Assembly (NCBI RefSeq): GCF_900143285.1
Contig: NZ_FRDN01000005.1
Coordinates: 33,362 to 97,361 of the forward strand
Length of the DNA stretch: 64,000 bases
Source of the DNA: Desulfitobacterium chlororespirans DSM 11544
GTDB lineage: Bacteria; Bacillota; Desulfitobacteriia; Desulfitobacteriales; Desulfitobacteriaceae
Reading direction: 5' to 3'
Shown: positions 28,610-36,980 of the stretch, in pieces
Layout of the letters: each line of letters starts with the position of its first letter
How positions within the stretch are numbered: position 1 is the stretch's first letter
Made by a program: the position numbers and the translations under genes
Notes under the pieces: generated by a model
Told to the model about the DNA's origin: nothing
The model's input: the letters and a program-made list of their open reading frames with translations, nothing else
Databases searched by the model: none

Positions 28610-30658
28610 TTGAAGGATAGCAGGTCAAATAAAAAGCGTGAGCAATTAGAGCCGTTTATTCACGAATCAGAAGGAAAGAAAATGACATCCAATGAAGGAA
28701 TCACGATTTCTGATGATGAAAACACATTAACGGCCGGCGAGCGCGGGCCAACACTTATTGAAGATTTTCTTTCGCGGGAAAAACTAGCTCACTTTGATCG
28801 TGAACGTATTCCTGAACGTGTCGTCCATGCCAGAGGATATGGGGCACATGGAGAGTTCCAGCCCTATGAATCCTTAGCAGATTTAACGATGGCTGATTTT
28901 TTGCAGGACCCCAATAAAAAAACGCCCTTGTTCGTCCGCTTCTCCCAAGTCGTTGGCTCCAAAGGCTGTAATGAGACCAATCGGGATGTTCGGGGTTTTT
29001 CCATTAAGTTTTATACCGATGAGGGAAATTTCGATTTGATTGCCATTAACATGCCGGTGTTTTTTATTCAAGATGCGATTAAGTTCCCTGACTTAATCCA
29101 TGCAGTGAAACCCGAGCCGGACACTGAATATCCACAAGGTCAAACAGACCACAACACGTTCTGGGACTTTATGGCCAACAACAAAGAAACTGCCCATATG
29201 TCTTTATGGATTGCCTCTAATCGTGCCTTTCCCAAAAGCTTCAGAACCATGGAGGGATATGGGGTCCATACCTTCCGTTTAGTGAATAAGGAGGGAAAAT
29301 CCTACTTTATTAAATTCCATATCAAACCATTGCTGGGCGTCCATTCATTAATCTGGGATGAAGCGCAGCGTCTTGGTTCGGATGCTGACTTTCACCGCAG
29401 AGACTTATGGGAAAATATAGATATTGGCAACTATCCGGAGTATGAGCTGGCTATTCAGGTCATTAAAGAGGAAGATGAATTTGCCTATGATTTTGATCTG
29501 TTAGATCCGACGAAATTGTGGCCGGAAGAAGATATTCCTTTACGCAGAATCGGCAAGATAATCCTTAACCGCAATGTGGAAAATGTTTTTGCTGAAACCG
29601 AACAAAGTGCCTTTCACCCTGGGAATATTGTGAGAGGGATTGACTTTTCCAATGATCCCCTCCTGCAAGGGCGATTATTCTCCTATACCGATGCCCAGCA
29701 GGCAAGGCTTGGCCCAAATCATCAACAACTGCCGATCAATCGTCCCGTCTGTCCATTTGCCAATAATCAGCGTGACGGCGCTTCGCGGCTGGTTATTGAT
29801 CGGGGAAAAGTGGCTTATCATCGCAATGGGCTGGCCAATAATACACCGTATACGGTACCAGGCACCCAAGGCGGGTTTGTTACCTATCCATCGACTGTAG
29901 AAGGGCATAAGGTAAGATCAACAGCTTCTTCCTTTAAGGATCATTACTCCCAGGCAAGAATGTTCTGGAATAGTATGACTGAGGTTGAAAAACGTCAGAT
30001 TATCGGCGCTTACTGCTTTGAGCTTGGCAAATGCGGACCCTTTGTCCGGCAGGAATGGGTTGATGTGCTCGCTCATATCAGCACGGAACTGGCCAAGAGT
30101 GTCTCCAAGGAATTAGGCACAACTGTGCCGGCGGATGTCGAGGAATCTCCTGTGACGAAGTCCTCTCCGGCGCTTAGCCTGCAGAATACGATTTTTGTGC
30201 CGGATACATTGCGCGTCGCGGTGTTCCTCGCTCAAGGCTTCGATGGTCCCGGCGTAAGCAAAGTGTTGGAAACTTTGGCTGCTGCCAAATTAAGAGTGGT
30301 CATTGTCCACGATACCTTGGGGACCGTCAGTGGAACCGAGGGGATAGCCTATGAAGTCCATGACAGCTTTTTAACGGGTTCCCCACTTGTCTATGACGGG
30401 ATACTTATCGTGGGAAGCGGCAATATCACCCCATATTTTACATATACAGCACAGAAATTCACAACGGATATATACAACCATTTCAAACCTATCGGCATCA
30501 TTCAAAAGGGTGATGCTGTACTGGAACCGCTGGGTTTATCGGCTGATGAGGGGATCGTCACGGATTCAGATTCGGAGTTTGCCAGCAGATTTATCAAGGC
30601 AATGGCCAAGCAGAGATTCTGGAACCGTCCAAGCTTTCTTTATCCTGCTATGGTTTAA
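28610..30658 (+). CDS. katE: Large-subunit catalase (KatE/HPII type) with an altered active-site asparagine position
   Basis: The 682-residue product has the length of clade 2 large-subunit catalases: catalase core to about residue 510, then a flavodoxin/GATase-like C-terminal domain (LRVAVFLAQGFDGPGVSKVLE). The distal His is in VVHARGYGAHGEF and the haem-ligand Tyr in RLFSYTDAQQARLG. The position that is normally GNNTP or GNNMP reads AINMP, so the distal Asn that helps orient peroxide is Ile. The start is TTG, chosen because GAGGTGAG lies 6 bases before it. It is a single-gene unit with two hairpins downstream. Confidence 0.93.
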   Translation: MKDSRSNKKREQLEPFIHESEGKKMTSNEGITISDDENTLTAGERGPTLIEDFLSREKLAHFDRERIPERVVHARGYGAHGEFQPYESLADLTMADFLQDPNKKTPLFVRFSQVVGSKGCNETNRDVRGFSIKFYTDEGNFDLIAINMPVFFIQDAIKFPDLIHAVKPEPDTEYPQGQTDHNTFWDFMANNKETAHMSLWIASNRAFPKSFRTMEGYGVHTFRLVNKEGKSYFIKFHIKPLLGVHSLIWDEAQRLGSDADFHRRDLWENIDIGNYPEYELAIQVIKEEDEFAYDFDLLDPTKLWPEEDIPLRRIGKIILNRNVENVFAETEQSAFHPGNIVRGIDFSNDPLLQGRLFSYTDAQQARLGPNHQQLPINRPVCPFANNQRDGASRLVIDRGKVAYHRNGLANNTPYTVPGTQGGFVTYPSTVEGHKVRSTASSFKDHYSQARMFWNSMTEVEKRQIIGAYCFELGKCGPFVRQEWVDVLAHISTELAKSVSKELGTTVPADVEESPVTKSSPALSLQNTIFVPDTLRVAVFLAQGFDGPGVSKVLETLAAAKLRVVIVHDTLGTVSGTEGIAYEVHDSFLTGSPLVYDGILIVGSGNITPYFTYTAQKFTTDIYNHFKPIGIIQKGDAVLEPLGLSADEGIVTDSDSEFASRFIKAMAKQRFWNRPSFLYPAMV

Positions 30659-30667
30659 TTCAGATGA

Positions 30668-30708
30668 GACCGTTTCTCGGTATTCCACCGGGGAACGGTC
30701 GTTTCTTT
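30668..30708 (+). terminator. Terminator after katE (first hairpin)
   Basis: GACCGTT (30668-30674) pairs with AACGGTC (30694-30700), followed by GTTTCTTT. Confidence 0.6.
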
Positions 30709-30740
30709 CGGACAGATGCCGATAAAGGACAATAAAAGGA

Positions 30741-30763
30741 CCGAGGCCGCCGCCTCGGTTTCT
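30741..30763 (+). terminator. Terminator after katE (second hairpin)
   Basis: CCGAGGC (30741-30747) pairs with GCCTCGG (30752-30758) around a CGCC loop, followed by TTTCTT. Confidence 0.6.
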
Positions 30764-30820
30764 TATCCTATAGAGTACAGGGCAATATGATAATGGTAAG
30801 GCTAAAACGCCGGAGAAGTA

Positions 30821-31882
30821 TTACTCCAGAATGGATTCGATAAAAAGGGTCCGTTCCTCGACGAGATTGTATTCTTTTGCTTGAACACGGGAGAGGGTTT
30901 GATCGGCTACCAAAACCCTGATGATGGGACGCATCGGCAGACTCTTATTTTGATCAACGACAATACCTGTTTCTCCGGTACTCAGTTTAACGGTACAGCC
31001 TGTAGGATACGCGGCAATATGCTTAAGAAAAGTAATCACGAGATTCTTAGGGAAAAACTTTTCAGCACTGCCCATAAGAATTTCGCAGGCCTCATAAGGC
31101 GGGATGTGGGTATGTCCTGGACCGTCATTCACTAAATTATCATAGAAATTAGCAATGCCGACAATCTGAGCCCACTGGTGAATGGCGTCTCCCTCGAGCT
31201 TACGAGGATAGCCGTTGCCATTGAGACGCTCATGGTGCTGGAAAGCAATATGGGCACTCAACAAATTCAGCTCCCGTTTTGTTCGGAGGATATCGAAACC
31301 GTGATTGGTGTGAGTTTGGTAAAGAGCTGCTTCCTTGGGAGTAAAGGGTTCTCGCTTGCTTAAGAGCTTCTTGGGCAATTTCACAGTGCCAATATCATGG
31401 AACAAGGCACCGATGGCCAGCCCTTCAAGATTTTCCCGATCCAGGCCCAGGGCCTTACCCAGTACGATGGAGAGAACGCAAACATTGACGGAATGGGCAA
31501 AAATCTGATTATCGTAAGTTCTCATATCCGTTAAGCCGATGAAGATATCCTTTTGGAAAAGGATATCCTGAATAATATTGTCAATGTTCTTCTTTACATT
31601 AAAACCGTCAAAATCTTTTCCTACTTTCACAGCCTGCACAGCATTATCCAGGGAGGCCATGGCCTCCCGCCGGTGCTCCTCAGAGATAATATCCTCTACG
31701 ATGATATCCTTGCTTACCTCATCGTCAATATAGAGAATGTTGATGCCAAGGGTTTTTAAACGGTCTATATAGGATTTGGTCAGAGCCATCCCTTTCCCCA
31801 GGAGTACACGGCCATCATTGGCATAGATCGTTCGCCCCAGAATATCCCCTTCCTTAAGCCTGTTTATGCTTAACTGACGCAT
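30821..31882 (-). CDS. HD-GYP domain protein, probable c-di-GMP phosphodiesterase
   Basis: The 353-residue soluble protein has an N-terminal region with ILGRTIYANDGRVLLGKG and a C-terminal HD-GYP domain: HSVNVCVLSI, LFHDIGTVKLPKKLL, the HHERLNGNGYP signature and VGIANFYDNLVND. HD-GYP enzymes hydrolyse cyclic di-GMP to pGpG or GMP. All metal-binding residues I can place are present, so activity is likely. It has no visible receiver or membrane domain. Expression is probably governed by the c-di-GMP riboswitch directly upstream, so the ligand of the switch would be the substrate of the enzyme. Confidence 0.92.
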   Translation of the reverse strand: MRQLSINRLKEGDILGRTIYANDGRVLLGKGMALTKSYIDRLKTLGINILYIDDEVSKDIIVEDIISEEHRREAMASLDNAVQAVKVGKDFDGFNVKKNIDNIIQDILFQKDIFIGLTDMRTYDNQIFAHSVNVCVLSIVLGKALGLDRENLEGLAIGALFHDIGTVKLPKKLLSKREPFTPKEAALYQTHTNHGFDILRTKRELNLLSAHIAFQHHERLNGNGYPRKLEGDAIHQWAQIVGIANFYDNLVNDGPGHTHIPPYEACEILMGSAEKFFPKNLVITFLKHIAAYPTGCTVKLSTGETGIVVDQNKSLPMRPIIRVLVADQTLSRVQAKEYNLVEERTLFIESILE

Positions 31883-31931
31883 TGAACGCTCTTCCTTTCA
31901 AACTTATCTTATAAAAAAATATATAAAAGCA

Positions 31932-31965
31932 GTATAAAATTAAAGTCGCCATGTGAACTGGCGAC
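31932..31965 (-). terminator. Riboswitch expression-platform terminator
   Basis: Read on the minus strand, GTCGCCA (from 31965) pairs with TGGCGAC (to 31945) around GTTCACA, then TTTAATTTTATA. It lies between the c-di-GMP aptamer and the HD-GYP start codon. Confidence 0.8.
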
Positions 31966-31981
31966 AAAGGTGTTTAAAGCT

Positions 31982-32068
31982 TAAGGCTTCGGTAGCTTGG
32001 CGATCATCAGGAGTATATCCAGGAAGACCCATAGCTTTGCGTCCCTGGCTTTCGCCAGGTTTGCTATT
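31982..32068 (-). ncRNA. Cyclic di-GMP-I (GEMM) riboswitch aptamer
   Basis: Minus-strand sequence shows the GEMM hallmarks: GCAAACC, a P2 hairpin CCTGGCGAAAGCCAGG closed by a GAAA tetraloop, the conserved GGACGCAAAGC, then a second hairpin and GATCGCCAAGCTACCG. These are the conserved blocks of class I c-di-GMP riboswitches. A terminator follows 17 bases downstream, so it most likely works by transcription termination. Confidence 0.92.
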
Positions 32069-32081
32069 GTCGAATCACTAA

Positions 32082-32111
32082 ATTATAGGCTATGCAATTT
32101 TAGGTATCCAA
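32082..32111 (-). promoter_or_regulatory. Promoter of the riboswitch/HD-GYP transcript
   Basis: On the minus strand TTGGAT (32111-32106) and a perfect TATAAT (32087-32082) are separated by 18 bases, just upstream of the aptamer. Confidence 0.7.
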
Positions 32112-32289
32112 GGCATAAGGATTTATCATCCATTCTATTATAAGGGCTAAGTTTTAGCTTCACAACATCTTCTCCCCCAACAGTTGGAGAATTTTTGAGA
32201 GGGTAGAGTAGAGCGTTGCCTATGAATCACAGGATATTTGTGTTAGAATAATCAGAATAGTTTATTTTTTAGATATTGAGGTGAAAAGA

Positions 32290-33261
32290 ATGATTCGGGA
32301 AGTCTATCCCCAGATTTACTTGAATGAAATACCCTTGCCGAAAAACCCACTGAAGGCATTAAATAGCTATATCATCCCCTCTGAAGGCCGTTCCTTGATT
32401 GTGGATACAGGGTTTAACAGGGAAGAGTGCAGGAATGCCCTGATGGAAGGAATTACAGCGTCAGACATTAACCTGAAACGGACAGATTTGGTGCTGACCC
32501 ATATGCATGTGGACCATTCCGGGTTGGCTGACTATCTGTGGAAACAAGGGTGTAAGGTCTATATCGGAAAGAAAGACGGTATCCTGCTGAATAATTTCAG
32601 AACCTCTCCTGAACAGGTGCTGGGGCATCTGAGTGAGGGTCTTAATTTGAACCAGGGAATCGGCATGAAAGAGATTGAGGCCTTCGACATAGCCCCCAAG
32701 GAACCCTTTGCATACACCCCATTGCAAGAAGGAGACTGTTTAGAAGTGGGTCCCTATCAGTTTGAAGTGATCGATATTCCAGGCCATAGCCCCGGACATA
32801 TCGGTTTATACGAAAGAAAGCATAAGCTGTTTTTGGGCGGGGATCATATCCTTAATGAAATTACCCCGAATATTACTTTCTGGCATTACAAAATCGATAG
32901 CCTGGGGAATTTCATGGAGAGCCTGAACAAAATTCGCCGGTTTGACATTGACTGGGTGTTTCCGTCTCATCGCAGCCTTATTCAAGACCATCGGCAACGG
33001 ATTGATGAATTGATCGTTCATCACCAGGAACGACTTGAGGAAATCACCGGAATTCTGCGTGATGGCCAAAAATCAGTCATAGAGACAGCAGCAAGAATGC
33101 ATTGGGATTTGAGCTATAAGAGCTGGAATGATTTTCCCCTTACTCAGAAGTGGTTTGCCTCAGGTGAGGCCATGGCTCATCTGGAGCATCTGGTGTACAA
33201 AGGAGAGGCCCAGCGAGTGAATTCCGAGGGAAAGCATTATTATGAATTGGTTAATCCATGA
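32290..33261 (+). CDS. MBL-fold metallo-hydrolase, paralogue B
   Basis: About 323 residues, very similar along its whole length to the protein at 8880: MIREVYPQIYLNEIPLPKNP, HMHVDHSG, GHSPGHIGLYERKHKL, GGDHILNEITPNITF. All metal ligands of the MBL fold are retained. The ATG at 32290 is preferred to a GTG three codons earlier, because GAGGTG then sits at proper spacing and both paralogues start alike. The upstream 45 bases are also alike, so promoter and gene were copied together. Confidence 0.8.
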   Translation: MIREVYPQIYLNEIPLPKNPLKALNSYIIPSEGRSLIVDTGFNREECRNALMEGITASDINLKRTDLVLTHMHVDHSGLADYLWKQGCKVYIGKKDGILLNNFRTSPEQVLGHLSEGLNLNQGIGMKEIEAFDIAPKEPFAYTPLQEGDCLEVGPYQFEVIDIPGHSPGHIGLYERKHKLFLGGDHILNEITPNITFWHYKIDSLGNFMESLNKIRRFDIDWVFPSHRSLIQDHRQRIDELIVHHQERLEEITGILRDGQKSVIETAARMHWDLSYKSWNDFPLTQKWFASGEAMAHLEHLVYKGEAQRVNSEGKHYYELVNP

Positions 33262-33280
33262 CTTCTGGCAGTGATAAAGT

Positions 33281-33323
33281 CAGCCCGCCGGGTCCCCAAA
33301 GGAAGCGGCGGGCTGCTTGTTGT
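33281..33323 (+). terminator. Hairpin after MBL paralogue B
   Basis: CAGCCCGCCG (33281-33290) pairs with CGGCGGGCTG (33306-33315). The following CTTGTTGTG is only moderately T-rich. Confidence 0.6.
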
Positions 33324-33353
33324 GCCTGGGCTATGTAATTGGGCAAAGAACGG

Positions 33354-33803
33354 CTACTCTTCAATCAGAACCTTAATGACATCTTTTCTGGTGATGATTC
33401 CGACCATTTTGCCGTTTTCCATGATGGGTAACCGTTTCACATTGTGATTAATCATGAGAGAGGCAGCTTCCTCAATAGCAGCGTCTTTTTCGAGAGTTAT
33501 AACCTCATGAGTCATTATTTCCGAGGCTTTGAGGGCAACCAATTTCTTTAGATCAGATTCATATTGTTTGACACCTCGGTAATAGATCAGAGCACCCAGG
33601 AATCCTACCGCGTCAGGAACCCGAGGATGGGTCTCCTTATGCAGCAGATCGCCTTCGCTGACAATACCGATTAAATTGCCGAAAAGGTCGATGACCGGGA
33701 CTCCGGAAATATGATGGTCACATAGCAGCTTAGCGATTTCCTTAATTTCCGTATTCGGCGAAATTGTAATAACATTGGTTTGCATAATATCCTGGACCTT
33801 CAT
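33354..33803 (-). CDS. CBS-domain pair protein
   Basis: About 149 residues made of two CBS motifs: MKVQDIMQTNVITISPNTEI to GVPVIDLFGNLIGIVSEGDLL, then ALKASEIMTHEVITLEKDA to LPIMENGKMVGIITRKDVI. Such stand-alone pairs bind adenine nucleotides and regulate partner proteins. The ATG at 33803 is chosen because AAGGGGGT lies at good spacing; the longer frame upstream looks non-coding (MPHFFLSKSWYTRIKF). No partner gene is adjacent. Confidence 0.88.
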   Translation of the reverse strand: MKVQDIMQTNVITISPNTEIKEIAKLLCDHHISGVPVIDLFGNLIGIVSEGDLLHKETHPRVPDAVGFLGALIYYRGVKQYESDLKKLVALKASEIMTHEVITLEKDAAIEEAASLMINHNVKRLPIMENGKMVGIITRKDVIKVLIEE

Positions 33804-34065
33804 TGCCAATACCCCCTTGTGATTACCTTGGAACATATTTTGTCTGAATTTAATCCTAGTATACCATGATTTTGACAAGAAGAAATGAGGCAATTTGGAA
33901 AAAAAGGAAATGACCTTCCTTGATGTTCAGTATTTTTCAGAGAAGTTGAAAGATTACCGCAAAAGAATAAAAGTGCAAAAAGGTAAAGTTGTCTGTTAGG
34001 TCGTATAATAGAATAGAAGATGACCTAAACGAGGATGGAAAGATTTTTGCAGGAGGGAGAATGAC

Positions 34066-34869
34066 ATGAGTAGCCATTTAGCTAGCACTACAGAAACTCA
34101 GGTCATCAAAATTATAGGAACCGATAAAGAAGTGGTCAACGAGCTGGTTGCCATCGAAAAGGCCCTCACAGTCTTTATTAATGGCAAAGAATTTGCGACC
34201 ATGGTTTGTACGCCTACTCAGGAGAGAGAATTGGTCATAGGCTTTCTCTGTTCGGAAGGGATCATCGAAGATCCTGATCAGATAAAGAAGATTACCTTGG
34301 ATAAAAGGGAAGGGCTCGTGTGGGTGGAAACGACAGTGGAGCAAACCCTTAGTGAAGACCTTTTTCTGAAACGTTATCTCACTTCTTGCTGCGGTAAAGG
34401 GAAAAGTGCCTTTTATTTTGCTAATGACGCCCGATTGGCTCAGAAAGTAGAGAGCCGGCACACCATTACCGCCCAGGAAGTCAGCCACTATATCAATTTG
34501 TTGGAAGACAATTCAGAACTGTTTCATCTTACCGGAGGAGTTCATGGAGGGGCTTTAGCTTCCCAAGGTTCGTTGGATTATTGTGCTGTGGATATCGGCA
34601 GACACAATGTCTTGGATAAATTGTATGGACATGCTTTTCTCAATGGAACGGATATTTCCCAAAAAGTAATTGTCTTTAGTGGCCGGATTTCTTCGGAGAT
34701 CTTGATCAAGGCAGCCAAGATGGGCTGCCCTATCCTCATAGGGGTATCAGCCCCTACCGATCTGGCTCTTAAGCTTGCGGAGGAACTGGGAGTCACTGTG
34801 CTCGGATTTGTCCGGGAAAACCGCATGAATGTTTACACTCACTCTGAGCGGATTATAGGCTGTTCATAA
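34066..34869 (+). CDS. fdhD: FdhD, sulfur carrier/insertion protein for formate dehydrogenase
   Basis: The 267-residue protein shows FdhD landmarks: CTPTQERELVIGFLCSEGII, the Cys loop SCCGKG (about residue 105) and the C-terminal block VDIGRHNVLDKLYGHAF, SGRISSEILIKAAKMGCPILIGVSAPTDLAL. FdhD passes sulfur from a cysteine desulfurase to the molybdenum/tungsten cofactor of formate dehydrogenase. No formate dehydrogenase gene is in the window. A strong GGAGGGAG precedes the ATG and TATAAT lies at 34004-34009. Confidence 0.95.
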   Translation: MSSHLASTTETQVIKIIGTDKEVVNELVAIEKALTVFINGKEFATMVCTPTQERELVIGFLCSEGIIEDPDQIKKITLDKREGLVWVETTVEQTLSEDLFLKRYLTSCCGKGKSAFYFANDARLAQKVESRHTITAQEVSHYINLLEDNSELFHLTGGVHGGALASQGSLDYCAVDIGRHNVLDKLYGHAFLNGTDISQKVIVFSGRISSEILIKAAKMGCPILIGVSAPTDLALKLAEELGVTVLGFVRENRMNVYTHSERIIGCS

Positions 34870-34887
34870 CTTTTGGTAGATGTTTAG

Positions 34888-34930
34888 AAGGCTCTAAAAG
34901 CGTCGTAATGCTTTTAGAGCCTTAATATTT
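34888..34930 (+). terminator. Terminator of fdhD
   Basis: A 14-bp perfect stem AAGGCTCTAAAAGC (34888-34901) with GCTTTTAGAGCCTT (34910-34923), followed by AATATTT. Confidence 0.75.
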
Positions 34931-34947
34931 CTATAAAATACTGAGAA

Positions 34948-35493
34948 CTAAAAATGAAATTCTTCCGGCGGGATGGCTATGACGATAAGCTTCAGTGGCA
35001 TATCGGGTTTTTTATTATCCCAGTGCATAATTGAGGCATCAAAATATAAAGAATCTCCAGCCTTTAGCTGATAGTCCTCTTTACTTATGTTGAGCGAAGT
35101 TTCGCCTTCCAGAACATAGGTTAATTCCACACCTTGGTGGGAATAAACGTTTTTATCCACATCCGTTGAATCCACAACAAAGGCACCCATAAGATTGGTT
35201 TTAGAATGATCAATCAGTAAGCGCCAATTCCTGTCTTCAGCAGGAATGTATTGCTGCTCATCTCTCTTAAGATAACTATAAATAATTTCAGTATCCGGAT
35301 CCAAAAAGAAGGACTCGAGAGGGACACTGAGCGCTTGGGCGATTCTTTTGAGAGTAGCCAGGGAAGGGCTGACGATGTTCCTTTCAATCAAACTGATGTA
35401 GCCATTGCTCAAATCCAATTGATCCGCCAATTGGGTGGTTGTAAGGTTGCGCCTTTTGCGTATGGCACGAATGAATTCACCGACCTCAATCAA
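34948..35493 (-). CDS. XRE-family regulator with cupin domain (copy 1)
   Basis: 181 residues: an N-terminal helix-turn-helix (IRKRRNLTTTQLADQLDLSNGYISLIERN) and a C-terminal cupin (YSHQGVELTYVLEGETSLNISKEDYQLKAGDSLYFDASIMHW). The type binds a small ligand in the cupin barrel and represses or activates nearby genes, as PuuR does. The start is TTG, with GGAGGCGG upstream. It lies directly downstream of a paralogue (35508-36047), probably in one transcript. Targets are unknown. Confidence 0.88.
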   Translation of the reverse strand: MIEVGEFIRAIRKRRNLTTTQLADQLDLSNGYISLIERNIVSPSLATLKRIAQALSVPLESFFLDPDTEIIYSYLKRDEQQYIPAEDRNWRLLIDHSKTNLMGAFVVDSTDVDKNVYSHQGVELTYVLEGETSLNISKEDYQLKAGDSLYFDASIMHWDNKKPDMPLKLIVIAIPPEEFHF

Positions 35494-35507
35494 GAATTAC
35501 CGCCTCC

Positions 35508-36047
35508 TTAGAAAATTTCAGGTGGAGTTGTGGCCACGAAAAGTTTAAGTTTTGACTTGGATTTGCGGCTTATCCAGTGAGGAACATTGCCATTAAAGAA
35601 AAGAGAATCTCCTTCAGTAAGATAAAATTCCTTTTGAGCTACGTTGAAGTGCATTTCCCCTTCTAAAACATAGATTAATTTAGCTCCGTGGTGAATAATA
35701 ATCTCTTCTGAGAGATCCGTTACTTCAGCGATATAGGCACCGAGCTGATTTCTTTGACCGACATTATTGATCAAAAAACGAAGAGTCGTTCCCGGATTGA
35801 TTTGAATGGTTCTCTGAGCTTCAGCAGGAATATGAGTTGAAGTGAATTGGGGGTTTACGAAAAAGGAAGAGATGGGGTATCCTAAAGCAGAGGCTATTTT
35901 TTCTAAGGTGATCAGGGAAGGGCTAGCCAGGTTCCTTTCAATTTGACTTAAATGACTTATCGTTAGCTCTGTCTTCTCAGCAACATCTTTTAGACTTAGT
36001 TTTTGGTTTTTGCGCATAAAACGGATTGCCGAACCTAAATCAGCCAA
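35508..36047 (-). CDS. XRE-family regulator with cupin domain (copy 2)
   Basis: About 179 residues with the same two-domain plan as its neighbour: MRKNQKLSLKDVAEKTELTISHLSQIERN for the DNA-binding part, and IHHGAKLIYVLEGEMHFNVAQKEFYLTEGDSLFFNGNVPHW for the cupin. The start is taken as the TTG at 36047, because GGGGGAGGAAT lies just before it; the frame continues 36 codons upstream but those residues (YLPSIILLVYYNIF) look non-coding. Divergent sfsA begins 149 bases away. Confidence 0.85.
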   Translation of the reverse strand: MADLGSAIRFMRKNQKLSLKDVAEKTELTISHLSQIERNLASPSLITLEKIASALGYPISSFFVNPQFTSTHIPAEAQRTIQINPGTTLRFLINNVGQRNQLGAYIAEVTDLSEEIIIHHGAKLIYVLEGEMHFNVAQKEFYLTEGDSLFFNGNVPHWISRKSKSKLKLFVATTPPEIF

Positions 36048-36196
36048 AAAGATTCCTCCCCCAATATATAAATTTGTTAGGGACATTATAACTGATTTCG
36101 AGAAAATATTGTAGTAGACAAGTAATATAATTGAAGGAAGATAAAGAATATTCACAAAAAGTTCAAAAATACCAAGGGTATTGGTTGAGGAGGAGT

Positions 36197-36883
36197 ATGA
36201 AGTATACAGCTATTAGAGAAGGTCAATTTCTTTCCCGTCCCAATCGGTTCATTGCTAGGGTAGAAATCAACGGTAAAGAGGAAATCTGTCATGTTAAAAA
36301 TACAGGCCGTTGCAGGGAGTTGTTAATACCAGGAGTGACGGTTTTTCTTCAAGAAGCGGATTTTGAACATCGGAAAACAAAATATGACCTGATCGGAGTT
36401 CGCAAAGGGAATAGGCTGATTAACATGGACAGTCAGGTGCCGAACAAAGTGTTTCGTGAATGGTTAGAGAAAGGGTATTTTCAGGAGCTTCAGTATATTA
36501 AGCAGGAGCAGACCTTTCAGAAGTCGCGCTTTGATTTTTACTTGGAAGCAGGACAGAGAAAAATCTTTGTTGAAGTGAAAGGGGTAACCTTAGAGGAAAA
36601 GGGAGTAGCGCTCTTTCCCGATGCCCCCACAGAACGGGGGGTTAAGCACCTGCGCGAATTGAGTCAGGCTGTGGCTGCAGGGTATGAGGCCTATGTGGTG
36701 TTCATCATTCAAATGAAAGATATTCACTATTTCACTCCCAACATCAAAACCCACCAGGCCTTTGGGGATGCATTGATTCAGGCTGAAAAGCAGGGAGTAA
36801 AAATTCTCGCTCTGGACTGCGAGGTCACAGAGGATTCTATAGTGGCTGGGAATTTTGTGAAAGTCAAATTAGTTGAAGGTTAA
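36197..36883 (+). CDS. sfsA: SfsA family protein
   Basis: The 228-residue product matches SfsA length and landmarks: FLSRPNRFIARVEING, CHVKNTGRCRELL, SRFDFYLE, FVEVKGVTLE, FPDAPTERGVKHLREL. The family has a nuclease-like fold with an OB-like N-terminus; its physiological role (sugar fermentation stimulation in E. coli) is poorly defined. GAGGAGG is placed correctly for the ATG at 36197; a longer frame starting at 36131 is unlikely. Confidence 0.93.
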   Translation: MKYTAIREGQFLSRPNRFIARVEINGKEEICHVKNTGRCRELLIPGVTVFLQEADFEHRKTKYDLIGVRKGNRLINMDSQVPNKVFREWLEKGYFQELQYIKQEQTFQKSRFDFYLEAGQRKIFVEVKGVTLEEKGVALFPDAPTERGVKHLRELSQAVAAGYEAYVVFIIQMKDIHYFTPNIKTHQAFGDALIQAEKQGVKILALDCEVTEDSIVAGNFVKVKLVEG

Positions 36884-36933
36884 GCGAAAAGTCAATACTT
36901 AATGCGGGGGCTTAATAGATAGTCAAAAATAGT

Positions 36934-36980
36934 ACAGCCAGCAGATCGGTTAAAGATTTGCTGGCTGTGTTCTTTTATTT
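36934..36980. terminator. Bidirectional terminator between sfsA and the DegT aminotransferase
   Basis: ACAGCCAGCA (36934-36943) pairs with TGCTGGCTGT (36959-36968). GTTCTTTTATTT follows on the plus strand and ACTATTTTTGAC on the minus strand. Confidence 0.8.

Noticed and set aside
36048-36155. N-terminal extension of the second XRE-cupin gene
   Set aside because: The residues are hydrophobic and unlike XRE proteins, and a strong Shine-Dalgarno precedes the TTG at 36047.
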